Of a stretch of DNA of 64,000 nt, positions 36,334-47,000 are shown piece by piece. The position numbers and the translations under genes were made by a program. How positions within the stretch are numbered: the stretch's first letter is position 1; each line of letters starts with the position of its first letter. The stretch covers positions 1 to 64,000 of the forward strand of contig JAFEDI010000091.1 in NCBI GenBank assembly GCA_018241725.1. Reading direction: 5' to 3'. The notes under the pieces were generated by a model, which did no database searches, had not been told where the DNA came from, and saw nothing but the letters and a program-made list of their open reading frames with translations. Source of the stretch: Pseudomonadota bacterium (GTDB lineage Bacteria > Pseudomonadota > Gammaproteobacteria > Burkholderiales > Rhodocyclaceae).

Positions 36334-37671
36334 ATGAAACATCAACTGGACTGGTCATCCTATGAGACCGCCGGGCAAGGCGACGCCTATGCCGGGATTC
36401 CGGCCAGCGGCGGCAATTTTGCCAAGGCCGTTGCGGTGTGCATCAGTGACCGCCTGTGCCAGCGCAAGCCGAAGGGCGTCATGTGCCCCAGCTTCCGCGC
36501 CACTGATGCTCCCGGCCAGTCTCCCGGCGGGCGCGTCCTGCTGCTGAAAGCCGCCCTCAATGGTGAGCTGGGCGAGGCGCCGTTCGCCGATCCCCGCCTG
36601 GCCGCCGCAATGGACCTGTGCGTCGGCTGCAAGGGCTGCAAACGCGAATGCGCCAACCAGGTGGACATGGCGGCAATCAAGATCGAATATCAGGCCCAAC
36701 GCAATCTGGCCCTGGGCACGCCGCGCCGCGACAGGCTCTTTGCCGCGCTACCCCGGCTACTGGCGGAGCATGGAGGCCTGCTCCGCCAACTGGTGAAGCT
36801 GCGCAATCGCCTACCGCTGCTGGCCCGGCTCGGTGAACGCTGGTTGGGCATATCAACCCGGCGCATGCTACCCGAACCCAGCCCCAAAGCCTACCAGCCA
36901 CCTCTCGCCGGCAATGCCGACGGGCGCGAGGTCATCCTCTTCGTGGACACCTTCGCGCGCCACTTCGACCCGGCCATCGCCCGGGCCGCCCACGCGGTCC
37001 TCAGCGCCGCCGGCTATCGCGTCATCAGCCTGGAGCCATCCGCCGACGACGCCGAACCTGCGCGCCCCCTGTGCTGCGGCCGCACCTACTTGTCCCTGGG
37101 CCAGGTCGAGGCAGCCCGCGCCGAAGCCCAGCGCATGCACACGGCCCTGCGGCCAGCCCTGGAGGCAGGTATTCCGATCGTCGGGCTGGAACCATCATGC
37201 ATCCTGTCCCTGCGTGACGACCATCTCAAACTGGGCCTCGGCGCCGACGCGGAAAGGCTTGCCAAGCAGGTTTACCTCTTCGAGGAATTCATCGCCCGCG
37301 AACATGACCGCAAGCAGTTGCAGCTCAAGCTGAAGCCCCTGCCTGCCGGCAAGACCCTGGTACATGGCCACTGCCACCAGAAGGCCGTCGGCGCAATGAA
37401 GTCCCTGCGCAAGGTGCTGCGCCTGATTCCCGACTTCGAATTCGAGTTCATCGAAGCGAGCTGTTGCGGCATGGCCGGCAGCTTCGGCCTCGATGCCGAA
37501 CACCGGGACATCTCCTTGCAGATGGCCGAACTCGACCTCCTGCCTGCGCTACGCAAAGCCCCCGACGCAACGGTGCTCGCCAACGGCTTCTCCTGTCGCC
37601 ACCAGATCCTTGAAGGCGCGGAGCGGCAGGCGCAGCACGTGGCGGTCCTGCTCGAACGTGCCCTGGCCTGA
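36334..37671 (+). CDS. GlcF-like (Fe-S)-binding oxidoreductase subunit with CCG domains
   Basis: The 445-residue protein resembles the Fe-S part of glycolate/lactate dehydrogenases. Cysteines near the N-terminus (CISDRLCQR, GVMCPSFRA) and CVGCKGCKREC with a later CANQ (about residues 90-105) suit ferredoxin-type clusters. CCG-type motifs are RPLCCGRTY, HGHCHQKA and SCCGMAGSFG. The matching FAD domain of FAD-linked oxidases is absent, so it needs a partner encoded elsewhere. It lies behind a sigma-54 promoter and is followed four bases later by the AlkB-like gene. Confidence 0.82.
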   Translation: MKHQLDWSSYETAGQGDAYAGIPASGGNFAKAVAVCISDRLCQRKPKGVMCPSFRATDAPGQSPGGRVLLLKAALNGELGEAPFADPRLAAAMDLCVGCKGCKRECANQVDMAAIKIEYQAQRNLALGTPRRDRLFAALPRLLAEHGGLLRQLVKLRNRLPLLARLGERWLGISTRRMLPEPSPKAYQPPLAGNADGREVILFVDTFARHFDPAIARAAHAVLSAAGYRVISLEPSADDAEPARPLCCGRTYLSLGQVEAARAEAQRMHTALRPALEAGIPIVGLEPSCILSLRDDHLKLGLGADAERLAKQVYLFEEFIAREHDRKQLQLKLKPLPAGKTLVHGHCHQKAVGAMKSLRKVLRLIPDFEFEFIEASCCGMAGSFGLDAEHRDISLQMAELDLLPALRKAPDATVLANGFSCRHQILEGAERQAQHVAVLLERALA

Positions 37672-37675
37672 CGGC

Positions 37676-38260
37676 ATGTCGCTCACCGCGATGCGGACGC
37701 TCCCGCTGCTGCGCATCGGCCGCCTGTTCGACGAGGTGCAAGCGGACCAGCTGTTCCACCAACTGCTCGCCGAAACCCCCTGGAACGATGGCTACTACCT
37801 GGCCGCAGGCCGACGCTTCGCGCTGCCCCGCCTACAGGCCTGGTACGCCGATCCCGGTATCGACTATCGCTACGCGGACAACTTGCACAACTCCCACGCT
37901 TGGACGCCCGCGCTGCGGGCCCTCCGCGAGCAGATCGAACGGGTTTCCGGGCTGCGCTTCAATGCCGTCCTGCTCAACCTCTACCGCAACGGCCAGGATG
38001 CCGTGGGCTGGCACGCCGACGACGAGCCCGATCTGGGCCCAGCCCCGGCCATCGCCTCCCTGAGCCTGGGCGCCACCCGCCGCTTCTCGGTCCGGCCCCG
38101 CCCGCTGGGCGAGGCCCTGCATGTCCCCCTCCCCTCCGGCACTCTCCTGGTCATGGACCCGCCTTTCCAGCAGGTCTGGGAGCATGCCGTCCTGGCGGAT
38201 CCGCTGGTCATCCCCCCGCGCCTCAACCTGACCTTCCGCCTGGTACGCCCGGCGGCATGA
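37676..38260 (+). CDS. alkB: AlkB-like 2-oxoglutarate/Fe(II) dioxygenase
   Basis: The 194-residue protein has the AlkB family metal and cofactor residues: NLYRNGQDAVGWHADDE (HxD), VWEHAV (distal His) and RLNLTFR (2-oxoglutarate arginines). ALPRLQAWY and DNLHNSHAW resemble the substrate lids of AlkB/ALKBH2. Such enzymes demethylate alkylated DNA or RNA bases. It is probably translated from the same transcript as the Fe-S protein, from ATG 37676, four bases after that stop. An ada gene is not seen nearby. Confidence 0.87.
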   Translation: MSLTAMRTLPLLRIGRLFDEVQADQLFHQLLAETPWNDGYYLAAGRRFALPRLQAWYADPGIDYRYADNLHNSHAWTPALRALREQIERVSGLRFNAVLLNLYRNGQDAVGWHADDEPDLGPAPAIASLSLGATRRFSVRPRPLGEALHVPLPSGTLLVMDPPFQQVWEHAVLADPLVIPPRLNLTFRLVRPAA

Positions 38261-38477
38261 CATTCGCGCACCAATCGCAAAGGCAGGTCAACCTACAACG
38301 GTGCGGAAATGTCTCCTGAAGGCACAAATCCGACACGATCAAAGGGTTTTTAAAAATACCAGCCCTTGAAACAATAATTATTAGATTCATGCACTTAAAA
38401 ATGAATCGTAGTTTTTTCAAGGACATGGAACAAAGCTTGCTGCACCTTTGGCCATAACGATCATCCGGAGCAGCAGC
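38261..38477. promoter_or_regulatory. AT-rich intergenic region upstream of the FAD oxidase
   Basis: This 217-base gap is much richer in AT than its surroundings. It contains an inverted repeat GATTCAT-N10-ATGAATC (38384-38390 and 38401-38407) and a possible AAGGG...CCCTT pair (38342-38367). Both are candidate operators. I cannot place a confident promoter. Confidence 0.4.
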
Positions 38478-39575
38478 ATGTTGGATACGGTCATAGTTGG
38501 CGGTGGTTTGTGCGGGCTGGCGATTGCCAACGGCCTCGCGTCGCGCGGCGAAGAATTCGCCCTGTTCGAAGCCCGCACGCGCCTCGGTGGTCGCATCCTG
38601 TCCAGCGACGACGCCACACCCGGCTTGCCCGCCGACCTGGGTCCCACCTGGTTCTGGCCGGATACCCAACCCCGCATCGCCCGGCTGATTGTTGACCTGG
38701 GACTGCGCCAGTTTGCCCAGGCCGACGGCGAGACCGTGTTGCACCTCAAGGATCCCAGCGCCGGCCCGGCCACGCTGTCAGCGGGTCCGGTCCATGGCGG
38801 CGCCCGGCGGATCTCCGGCGGCTTCGGTGCGCTGATCACAGCCCTCTCCAAACGCCTGCCGCGGCATAGCCTGAACTTCGGCCACGTGCTGATGGCCGTC
38901 CGCAACTGCGACGATCACGTGGAACTGCACTTTCTCCGCGGCTACGAACCGATCACCGTCAAGGCACGCCACGTGGTGCTGGCCGTTCCGCCACGCCTGC
39001 TCGAGGAGAGGGTGGATTTCTCGCCAGCCCTTGCCGCGCCGCTGCGCCAGATCCTGCGCGACACGCCAACCTGGATGGCAGGCAGCGCAAAGGCCATGTG
39101 CGGTTTCGAACGCCCCTTCTGGCATGACGCCGGCCACACGGGCAACGCCTTCGTCACCCATCCGCAGGCGGTGCTGGCCGAAGTCTTCGATGCCAGCGAC
39201 GAGCCGGCCGGCCGTGCCGCCCTCGGCGGTTTCGTCGCCATGCCGCCGGCCCTGCGGGAGTCCTTCCGCAGCGGCCTGCCGATGCTGGTGCGCAGCCAGC
39301 TCGTGCAGCTGTTCGGCGCCGCCGCCGAGCGCAGCACGCCGGTCATCCAGGACTGGGCATCGGAAGCCTATACCTGCAGCCTCCTCGACCACACCCCGCC
39401 AGACGGCCATCCGGAATACGGGAACCGGGCGCTGCGCCTGTCCCACTGGAACGACAAGCTCTACTTCGGCGGCTCGGAAACGGCCAGCTATGGCGGCGGC
39501 TACATGGAAGGCGCCCTCGAGGCAGCCGGTCGCATCCTCAAGGAACTGGCCCTTGACCGGGCCCTGATGAACTGA
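38478..39575 (+). CDS. FAD-dependent amine-oxidase-like protein
   Basis: The 365-residue protein has the FAD dinucleotide fold at the N-terminus (VIVGGGLCGLAIANGL, FEARTRLGGRI) and a C-terminal FAD segment LYFGGSETASYGGGYMEGA. This is the flavin amine oxidase/phytoene dehydrogenase superfamily, but it is shorter than most (about 450). Substrate is unknown. ATG 38478 starts the Rossmann motif; TTG 38448 is possible but adds an unconserved tail. The hypothetical gene follows at six bases. Confidence 0.85.
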   Translation: MLDTVIVGGGLCGLAIANGLASRGEEFALFEARTRLGGRILSSDDATPGLPADLGPTWFWPDTQPRIARLIVDLGLRQFAQADGETVLHLKDPSAGPATLSAGPVHGGARRISGGFGALITALSKRLPRHSLNFGHVLMAVRNCDDHVELHFLRGYEPITVKARHVVLAVPPRLLEERVDFSPALAAPLRQILRDTPTWMAGSAKAMCGFERPFWHDAGHTGNAFVTHPQAVLAEVFDASDEPAGRAALGGFVAMPPALRESFRSGLPMLVRSQLVQLFGAAAERSTPVIQDWASEAYTCSLLDHTPPDGHPEYGNRALRLSHWNDKLYFGGSETASYGGGYMEGALEAAGRILKELALDRALMN

Positions 39576-39581
39576 AACACC

Positions 39582-40067
39582 ATGAGCATCGGAACCAACG
39601 ACCTGTGCGTCGCCCGCTTTTCGGCCTGGGTTGCCAAGCAGCGTAAGCAAAGCTTCGACCGCTACCGGATCACCCTGCATCGCAACCTGTCGGCCCAACG
39701 GCGCCAGCACCTGACCCAGCAGGCCATTCTCGATACGGCTGCAGTCCTTTTCCGCGAAGCGCTGGAAATGCTCTACGAGCTCCCCTTCGACAGCCAGGGC
39801 GTACGCGTGGAGCGCGGCTGGTCGGAACTTACGCTGCGCATACTGGAGCCCTTCCAGGGCTTCTGCGAAGCCCTGCTGGACGATGCGCTACGCTTCAATC
39901 GCAGCTCCTGCGCGATCTCCAACTTTGCCGAAGAGCACCTGCCCAGCGTGGACTATCAGCTGGAAATGCGCCGGGAGCTAGCCGCCGCGTGGAAGGATTT
40001 CGCGCTGACCGCCAACGACCTGCTGGTAGATACCGGCAGTCACGCGATGGCGAGCGTGGCCGCCTGA
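39582..40067 (+). CDS. Hypothetical protein paired with the FAD oxidase
   Basis: I do not recognise this 161-residue protein. It is mostly helical and charged (many Arg, Glu, Leu), with no signal peptide, membrane segment or cysteine cluster. It starts six bases after the FAD-oxidase stop, so the two are probably co-transcribed. It is convergent with ubiD. Confidence 0.7.
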   Translation: MSIGTNDLCVARFSAWVAKQRKQSFDRYRITLHRNLSAQRRQHLTQQAILDTAAVLFREALEMLYELPFDSQGVRVERGWSELTLRILEPFQGFCEALLDDALRFNRSSCAISNFAEEHLPSVDYQLEMRRELAAAWKDFALTANDLLVDTGSHAMASVAA

Positions 40068-40118
40068 ACGGCGGCCGGCAGGCCCTGCCACGGAACTGCA
40101 CGGCCGGAATCCACGCCG

Positions 40119-41591
40119 TCAGAGCCCCAGCTCACTCCACATCGTATCGACGCGCGCCTTGACGGCCGCGTCCATGACGATCGGCGTACCCCATTCCCGC
40201 TGGGTCTCGCCTGGCCACTTGTTGGTCGCATCGAGGCCCATCTTCGAGCCCAGCCCGGCCACCGGACTGGCGAAGTCCAGGTAATCGATCGGCGTGTTGT
40301 CCACCAGCGTGGTATCCCGCGTCGCGTCCATGCGGGTGGTCAGCGCCCAGATCACTTCCTTCCAGTCGCGGATGTTCACATCGTCATCCACGACGATGAT
40401 GAACTTGGTGTACATGAACTGGCGCAGGAAGCTCCAGATGCCGAACATCACGCGCTTGGCGTGCCCCGGATACTGCTTCTTGATGCTGACCACCGCCAGC
40501 CGGTATGAACAGCCCTCCGGCGGCAGGTAGAAATCGACGATCTCGGTGAACTGCTTCTGCAGCAACGGCACGAAGACCTCGTTGAGGGCCAGGCCTAACA
40601 TAGCCGGCTCGTCAGGCGGCTTGCCGGTGTAGGTGCTGTGGTAGATCGGGTCGCGCCGGCTGGTGATACGCTCGATGGTGAACACCGGGAACTCGGCCTG
40701 CTCGTTGTAGTAGCCGGTATGGTCGCCATAGGGCCCTTCGAGAGCGGTCTCGCCGGGATGGATGACACCTTCCAGCACGATCTCGGCAGTGGCCGGCACC
40801 TGCAGGTCGGAGCCCAGACACTTCACCAGCTCGGTCTTGGCGCCGCGCAGCAGGCCGGCGAACTGGTATTCGGACAAGCTGTCCGGCACCGGCGTCACCG
40901 CGCCGAGGATGGTCGCCGGATCGCAGCCCAGTACCACCGCCACCGGGAAGGGCTGGCCCGGATTGGCCAGCTGGTGATCGCGGAAATCCAGCGCACCGCC
41001 GCGATGGGCCAGCCAGCGCATAATGACCTTGTTGCGGCCAAGCACCTGCTGGCGGTAGATACCCAGGTTCTGGCGGGTCTTGTTGGGGCCGCGGGTCACC
41101 ACCAGGCCCCAGGTAATCAGCGGCGCCACGTCACCCGGCCAGCAGTGCTGGATCGGCAACTCGGCGAGGTTCACGTCCTTGCCCTCCTTCACCACCTCCT
41201 GGCAGGGCGCCGACGACACCGTCTTCGGCGACATGTTCAGCACCTGGCGGAACACCGGCAGCTTGTCCCAGGCATCCTTCAGGCCCTTCGGCGGCTCCGG
41301 CTCCTTCAGGAAAGCCAGCAGCTTGCCAACTTCACGCAGGGCACCCTGCCAATCTTCCCCGCTCTCGCCCATGCCCAGCGCCACCCGCTGCGGTGTACCG
41401 AACAGGTTGGCCAGCACCGGCACACGATGGCCCTTGGGATTTTCGAAGAGGATCGCCGGCCCACCAGCACGCAGCACGCGGTCGCAGATCTCGGTCATTT
41501 CCAGGTGCGGATCGACTTCAGTCTTGATCCGCTTGAGCTCGCCGAGACGTTCCAGTTGGCTGATGAAATCCCGCAGGTCTGTGTATCGCAT
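40119..41591 (-). CDS. ubiD: 4-hydroxy-3-polyprenylbenzoate decarboxylase (UbiD)
   Basis: The 490-residue protein is UbiD, the prenylated-FMN-dependent decarboxylase of ubiquinone synthesis. It needs the flavin prenyltransferase UbiX, not seen here. Typical segments are [18 protein letters not shown], the central [16 protein letters not shown], and [20 protein letters not shown] with the catalytic-type Glu and metal ligands. Length fits. It starts at ATG 41591. The tolC terminator separates it from the operon upstream. Confidence 0.95.
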   Translation of the reverse strand: MRYTDLRDFISQLERLGELKRIKTEVDPHLEMTEICDRVLRAGGPAILFENPKGHRVPVLANLFGTPQRVALGMGESGEDWQGALREVGKLLAFLKEPEPPKGLKDAWDKLPVFRQVLNMSPKTVSSAPCQEVVKEGKDVNLAELPIQHCWPGDVAPLITWGLVVTRGPNKTRQNLGIYRQQVLGRNKVIMRWLAHRGGALDFRDHQLANPGQPFPVAVVLGCDPATILGAVTPVPDSLSEYQFAGLLRGAKTELVKCLGSDLQVPATAEIVLEGVIHPGETALEGPYGDHTGYYNEQAEFPVFTIERITSRRDPIYHSTYTGKPPDEPAMLGLALNEVFVPLLQKQFTEIVDFYLPPEGCSYRLAVVSIKKQYPGHAKRVMFGIWSFLRQFMYTKFIIVVDDDVNIRDWKEVIWALTTRMDATRDTTLVDNTPIDYLDFASPVAGLGSKMGLDATNKWPGETQREWGTPIVMDAAVKARVDTMWSELGL

Positions 41592-41614
41592 GGAAGGAAT
41601 GGCTGGAGAATAGT

Positions 41615-41646
41615 TAAAAAGCGAACGGCCGCTACTGCGGCCGTTC
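41615..41646 (-). terminator. Rho-independent terminator after tolC
   Basis: GAACGGCCGC (41623-41632), loop TACT, GCGGCCGTTC (41637-41646). On the minus strand the stem is followed by GCTTTTT, 20 bases beyond the tolC stop. Confidence 0.88.
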
Positions 41647-41667
41647 CTCGCCCGGATGCCGGGTAGT

Positions 41668-42984
41668 TCAGTCCAGCAAAGCGTTCACCGCCTTGATGTC
41701 CTCGTCGCCGAGGGTGCCCGCTGCCGCCTTCAGTCGCAGCTGAGCGAGCAGCGTATCGTAACGGGCCTTGGCCAGCCGCTGCTGGGTATCGTAGAGCTGG
41801 CTCTGGGCGTTCAGTACGTCGATGTTGATGCGCACGCCGACGTCGTAGCCGAGTTTGTTGGCGTCGAGAGCCGAGCTGGACGACACCAGCGCCGCCTCAT
41901 AGGCCTTCACCTGGGCCAGACCGCTGGTCACACCGAGAAAGGCCTGACGGGCGCTCTGTGCCGAGTTGCGACGCGCATTGTCGAGATCGGCGCCGGCCTT
42001 GTCACGCAGCGCCATCGTCTCGCGGACGCGGGAGCTGGTCACCCCGCCCTGGAACAGCGGCACCGCTACCTGCACGCCGACCACCGTCGAATCGATGTCG
42101 TAACGCACCGGCGCAGTAGGCAGGATGGCCGCAGTCGAAGACACTGTATTGCCATGGCTGGCCACCAGGTCCACCGTCGGCAGATGGCCGGCGCGATTGC
42201 GCTCCACCTCCCGCCCAGCCAGTTCCACCCCCAGCTGGGCCGCCTGTACGGACAGGTTGCTGCCTTCGGAAGCCGTGACCCAGGACTGGATGTCACCCGG
42301 CTCCGGCCGGCTCAGCCCGACTCCCTTGCGCATACCCTTGAGGCCATCGGTGTCCTTGCCGGTCAGCACCGACAGCGCATGGCGCTTGACGGCCAGGTCG
42401 CTGTCGGCGGCGATCATCTGTGCCGACGACAGGTCGGCCCGGGACTGGGCCTCGTGGACGTCGGTGATCGTGACCGTGCCCACCTCGAAGCTTTTTTTCG
42501 CCAGCGCGAGCTGCTGGCTGTTCGCTTCGTGCAGGGCGGTCGCCGCGGCCAGCACATCCTGCGCGGTCAACACGTCGAAATAGGCCTGGGACACGCGCAA
42601 CGCGAGATCCTGGCGCGCCTGCCGGTACTGTACCTCGGCCAGCGCCACCTGGATTTCACCCTGCTTGAACTGCACCCAGTTCTGCCACCGGAACAGGGGC
42701 TGGGTCAGCTGCACCTGCCAGCCGTGGCTGTTGAAGCCGACCGAGGAGCCCGCCGGACGGCGCGGGTCCATGTCGTTCCAGGTGGTGTTGCCGGACAGGC
42801 CGATGGACGGCAGCAAGCCGGCACGCCCCTGCGGCAGCTTTTCCTGCCCGGCGGCCAGCGACGCCCGGGCCGCGGCCAGCGGCGCATCGTAGGCCAGCGC
42901 ATCGCGATAGACCTGTTGCAGATCTGCCGCCGACGCGCCCGCCGCCAACAGCCCCGCTACCATCGCCACAGCCAGACGCTTCAT
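41668..42984 (-). CDS. tolC: TolC family outer-membrane channel
   Basis: The 438-residue protein has a signal peptide (hydrophobic residues 4-18, AGASA-A), two OEP repeats and coiled-coil helices, with [20 protein letters not shown] at the start and [22 protein letters not shown] near the end. It forms the outer channel for type I secretion and RND pumps. Its gene is the last of pcm-rhodanese-tolC, a common betaproteobacterial order, and the RND pump genes lie just upstream on the same strand. Confidence 0.94.
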   Translation of the reverse strand: MKRLAVAMVAGLLAAGASAADLQQVYRDALAYDAPLAAARASLAAGQEKLPQGRAGLLPSIGLSGNTTWNDMDPRRPAGSSVGFNSHGWQVQLTQPLFRWQNWVQFKQGEIQVALAEVQYRQARQDLALRVSQAYFDVLTAQDVLAAATALHEANSQQLALAKKSFEVGTVTITDVHEAQSRADLSSAQMIAADSDLAVKRHALSVLTGKDTDGLKGMRKGVGLSRPEPGDIQSWVTASEGSNLSVQAAQLGVELAGREVERNRAGHLPTVDLVASHGNTVSSTAAILPTAPVRYDIDSTVVGVQVAVPLFQGGVTSSRVRETMALRDKAGADLDNARRNSAQSARQAFLGVTSGLAQVKAYEAALVSSSSALDANKLGYDVGVRINIDVLNAQSQLYDTQQRLAKARYDTLLAQLRLKAAAGTLGDEDIKAVNALLD

Positions 42985-43005
42985 CCCGTGCTCCGTCCCT
43001 ATCGG

Positions 43006-43329
43006 TCAGTACTGGGGCATGCTCGGGTCGACCTGGGCCGCCCACTGGGCGACGCCACCGGCCAGATTGATCAGGTTGGTGAAGCCCTGGCGCTCCAGGA
43101 ACATCGCCACCTGCATGCTGCGGCCACCGTGATGGCAGATCACCACGATCTCCGCATCCGGCTCCAGCTCCTGCATGCGCGCCGGCACGCTGGCCATCGG
43201 CATCAGCACCGAGCCCGGAATGGCACAGTACTGGAATTCAGAAGGCTCCCGGACATCGAGCAGGAAGGGCGACGGACGCGTCTCGTCCTGCAGCCATTCG
43301 GCCAGTTGCGGAGGGGTGATGTGATTCAT
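43006..43329 (-). CDS. Rhodanese-like domain protein
   Basis: The 107-residue single-domain rhodanese has DVREPSEFQ and the active-site loop ICHHGGRS with the catalytic cysteine, matching GlpE-like sulfurtransferases. It could carry persulfide sulfur, but its real role is unknown. It is 11 bases from pcm and 21 from tolC, so all three are co-transcribed. Confidence 0.92.
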   Translation of the reverse strand: MNHITPPQLAEWLQDETRPSPFLLDVREPSEFQYCAIPGSVLMPMASVPARMQELEPDAEIVVICHHGGRSMQVAMFLERQGFTNLINLAGGVAQWAAQVDPSMPQY

Positions 43330-43340
43330 CGCGGCTGTGC

Positions 43341-43994
43341 TCAGAAGGTGAAGTGGCTCTTCTGCGGCGCGTTGCGCATCATCGGAACCAGGTTTTCAAA
43401 CAGGGACTCGGTGCGGAACTGGCTTTCGGACACACGAGTCACCAGGGTCGCGGTCATCAACGGCGCTTCGCCGACGAAGGCGAACAGGCGGCCACCAACC
43501 TTGACCTGCTCCAGCAGGGAATCGGCGATACGCGGCACGCCACCGGACACCACGATCAGATCGTAGGGCGCGCTGCTGGCCCAGCCGCGCACCGCATCGC
43601 CTTCCTCGACGATGACGTTCTCGACGCCATAGCGCTTGAGGTTGTCGTGGGCCATGTTGACCAGCGCCGGTTCGATGTCGACGGTACGCACCCAGTCGGC
43701 CTTGGCGGCAAGCAGCGCGGCGAAGTAGCCGGAGCCGGCACCGACCTCGAGCACCTTGTCGGAACGCTTGACCTGGATGGCCTGCAGGATCTTGCCTTCG
43801 ATCACCGGGACCAGCATGCTGCCACCATGGCCGAGGGGGATCTCGGCTTCCGACAGGGCCAGAGACTTGTACGCTTCCGGCACGAACTCTTCACGGCGAA
43901 CGCTCATCAGCAGGTCGAGGACGCCGAAGTCCAGAACCTCCCAGGGGCGGACCTGCTGCTCAACCATGTTGAATCGTGCTTGTTCGAAATTCAT
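43341..43994 (-). CDS. pcm: Protein-L-isoaspartate O-methyltransferase family protein
   Basis: The 217-residue protein shows the PCMT core: EVGAGSGYFAALLA (SAM site), VDIEPALV and ASSAPYDLIVVSGGVP. This is the betaproteobacterial version, whose N-terminus has NMVEQQVRPWEVLD. Members repair isoaspartate, though the tolC-linked branch has not been clearly tested. It starts at ATG 43994. A perfect 9-bp inverted repeat lies 18 bases upstream. Confidence 0.9.
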   Translation of the reverse strand: MNFEQARFNMVEQQVRPWEVLDFGVLDLLMSVRREEFVPEAYKSLALSEAEIPLGHGGSMLVPVIEGKILQAIQVKRSDKVLEVGAGSGYFAALLAAKADWVRTVDIEPALVNMAHDNLKRYGVENVIVEEGDAVRGWASSAPYDLIVVSGGVPRIADSLLEQVKVGGRLFAFVGEAPLMTATLVTRVSESQFRTESLFENLVPMMRNAPQKSHFTF

Positions 43995-44011
43995 TGTGTG
44001 ACTCCCGGATA

Positions 44012-44033
44012 AATATTAGCACAAGCTAATATT
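44012..44033. promoter_or_regulatory. 9-bp palindromic operator AATATTAGC-N4-GCTAATATT
   Basis: Perfect inverted arms with spacer ACAA lie between pcm and the end of the RND gene. The core TTAGC...GCTAA resembles the MarR/SlyA box TTAGCAAGCTAA with two extra central bases. It overlaps where a pcm-rhodanese-tolC promoter should be. Confidence 0.7.
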
Positions 44034-44077
44034 GATGATCTGCATGCCTGAATTGGTTGCGAAAAAACTTTCGAATT

Positions 44078-47000
44078 TTAGCTCAGTTGTGCACTGCGCA
44101 GATCATCCGTAGCACTCCCGCCCGCCGGCGCCGGCTTGACCCGGTACCACGCGGCGTACAACGCCGGCACGAACAGCAAGGTAAGCAGCGTGGCGACGAT
44201 CAGCCCGCCCATGATCGCCACCGCCATCGGCCCGAAGAAGGCGCTGCGGGTCAGCGGGATCATCGCCAGCACCGCCGCCGCCGCGGTCAGCGCGATGGGC
44301 CGCAGACGGCGTACCGCAGACTCGACGATGGCGTTCCAGGCCGGCAGGCCCTTGTGCATATCCTGCTCGATCTGGTCCACCAGGATCACCGAGTTGCGCA
44401 TGATCATGCCGAACAGGGCGATCGTGCCGAGCATCGCAACGAAGCCGAAGGGCTGGTTGAACAGCAGCAGGAACAACACCACGCCGATCAGCCCCAGCGG
44501 CGCGGTCAGCACCACCATCGCCGTCCGCGAGAAGCTGTTGAGCTGCACCATCAGCACCGTGAGCACCACCCCGAGGAACAGCGGGAAGCCGGCATTGACC
44601 GAACTCTGCCCCTTGGCGCTCTCCTCCACGGCGCCGCCGGTCTCGATACGATAGCCGGCCGGCAGCCGCGCCTTGATGGGCTCCAGCAACGGCTCCACCT
44701 GGGCGGTGACGGTCGGCGCCTGGATACGGCTGTCGTAGATCTGGCCACGCACGGTGATGCTCGGCTCCCGATTGCGGCGCCACACCAGGCCCTGTTCAAA
44801 GGCGTAGCTGACTGTCGCCACCTGGCCCAGCGGCACGGACTTGCCCGTGCGGGTCGGAATCGACAGTTCCGCGACGAGAGACAGCTTGTCGCGCTCGAAG
44901 GCATCGCCGCGCAGCACCACGTCGATGGACTCGATGCCTTCCCGATAACTGGTGGCCGCCAGGCCGCGCAATGAAGTGTTCAGGAAGTTGGCCACATCCT
45001 GCGTGGTCAAGCCCAGCAGGCGCGCCTTGTGCTGATCAACCTCGACCTTCAGCACCTTGGATTGCTCGTCCCAGTCGAGCTGCACGTCGGACAGGCTGGT
45101 ATTGCCGCGCATCACCCCGGCCACCTCGGCCGCGTAATGGCGCACCGTCGCGATGTCCGGCCCGTTGACGCGAAACTGCACCGGGAAGCCCACCGGCGGG
45201 CCATTTTCTAGCCGCGTGATGTTGGCGCGCAGGTTGGCGAAGTCCCGCTTGAAGAGCTCGATCATGCGCTCCCGCAGCGCCTCCCGCGCCGGGATGCTGT
45301 CGGTCAGGATCACGAACTGGGCGAAATTGGCCGCTGGCAGCTGCTGGTCCAGCGGCAGGTAGAAGCGCGGACTACCAGTGCCCACGTAGGCGACGTAGTT
45401 CTGGATACCGTCTTCCTTGTCGAGGATGCGCTCCAGCCGCTCCGCCTCGGCCTGGGTCGCGCGCAGGCTGGCGCCTTCCGGCAGGCGCAGGTCGATGAGC
45501 AGCTCCAGCCGCGTGGAGTTGGGGAAGAACTGCTGCTGCACCAGGCCGAAGCCGACAATCGCCACGATGAAGATCCCCAGGGTCGTGGCGATCACCACCC
45601 AGCGCTTTGCCACGCACCAATCCACTACAGCGCGGAAACGGTTGTAGAACGGCGTGCGGAACACCGCGTCCTCGTCACCTTCCACGTGCGGGTCACCGAG
45701 GCCGATGCGGTCCTTGAAACGCTCCAGGCGCGGAAAGCGGCGCGCGAACCAGCTGGTGTTCTTCGGCGCCCGCGGGTCGGGCAGCAGCACGTAGCCAAGA
45801 TAGGGCACCACCACCACTGCGGCCAGCCAGGACGCCAGCAGCGCGATGGCATTCACCTGGAAGATCGAACGGGTATATTCGCCGGTGGACGACTGCGCCG
45901 TGGCGATCGGCAGGAAGCCGGCCACCGTCACCAGCGTGCCGGACAGCATCGGGCCAGCCGTACTGGTATAGGCGAAGGCCGCCGCCTTCGAGCGCTCCCA
46001 GCCCTGCTCCATCTTCACCAGCATCATCTCGACGGCGATGATCGCGTCGTCCACCAGCAGGCCCAGTGCGAGGATCAACGCGCCCAGGGAAATCTTGTGC
46101 AGGCCCACGTCGAACAGGCGCATGCCAAAGAAGGTCACGCCGAGCACCAGCGGGATCGACAGTGCCACCACCAGGCCGGTGCGCAGCCCCAACGAGAAGA
46201 AGCACACCACCAGCACGATGATCACCGCCTCTGCCAGGGAGTGCACGAACTCGCTGACCGAGCGCTGCACCGCCTCCGGCTGGCTGGCCACCTCCTTCAG
46301 CTCAAGGCCGACCGGCAATTGGGACTGGATGTGCGCCACGGTGGTTTTCAGATCGTCGCCCAGCGCAATGATGTCGCCACCCTTGGCCATCGACACGCCC
46401 AGCCCCAGCGCGTCCTGGCCACGGAAGCGGAAGCGCGGCGCCGGCGGCTCGACGAAGCCCCGCGCCACGGTGGCGATGTCGCCGATGCGGAATTCCCGCC
46501 CGCCGGCCTGGATGCGCGTCTCGCGGATCGCCTCGACGGTGTCGTAGGCGCCGCTCGGACGCAGGTAGATGCGCTCGTCCCGGGTCTCGAAATAGCCGCC
46601 GGGCGCCACCGCGTTCTGACGCGCCAGCGCGTCGGTCACCGTCTGCACGTCCAGCCCGAGGGTGGCGAGCTTGGTGTTGGACAGCTCCACATAAATGCGC
46701 TGCTCCTGCTCGCCGATCAGGTCCACCTTGGCCACGTTGGGCACTCGCAGCAGCTCGGCGCGGATCTTGTCGCTCTCGGCCTTCAGGCGCGCGTAATCAA
46801 AGCCGTCGCCGGTCAGCGCATAAATGTTGCCGAACACATCACCGAATTCATCATTGAAGAAAGGCCCACGGATGCCCGCCGGCAAGGTGCCCTTGATGTC
46901 GCCGATCTTCTTGCGCACCTGGTAGAAGATGTCCGGCACGTCCTTGGCGGGCGTCGAATCCTTGGCGACGAACAACACCACCGACTCGCCCGGCCGCGAA

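Noticed and set aside
41656..43566. 636-codon plus-strand open frame
   Set aside because: Antisense shadow spanning tolC, the rhodanese and pcm.
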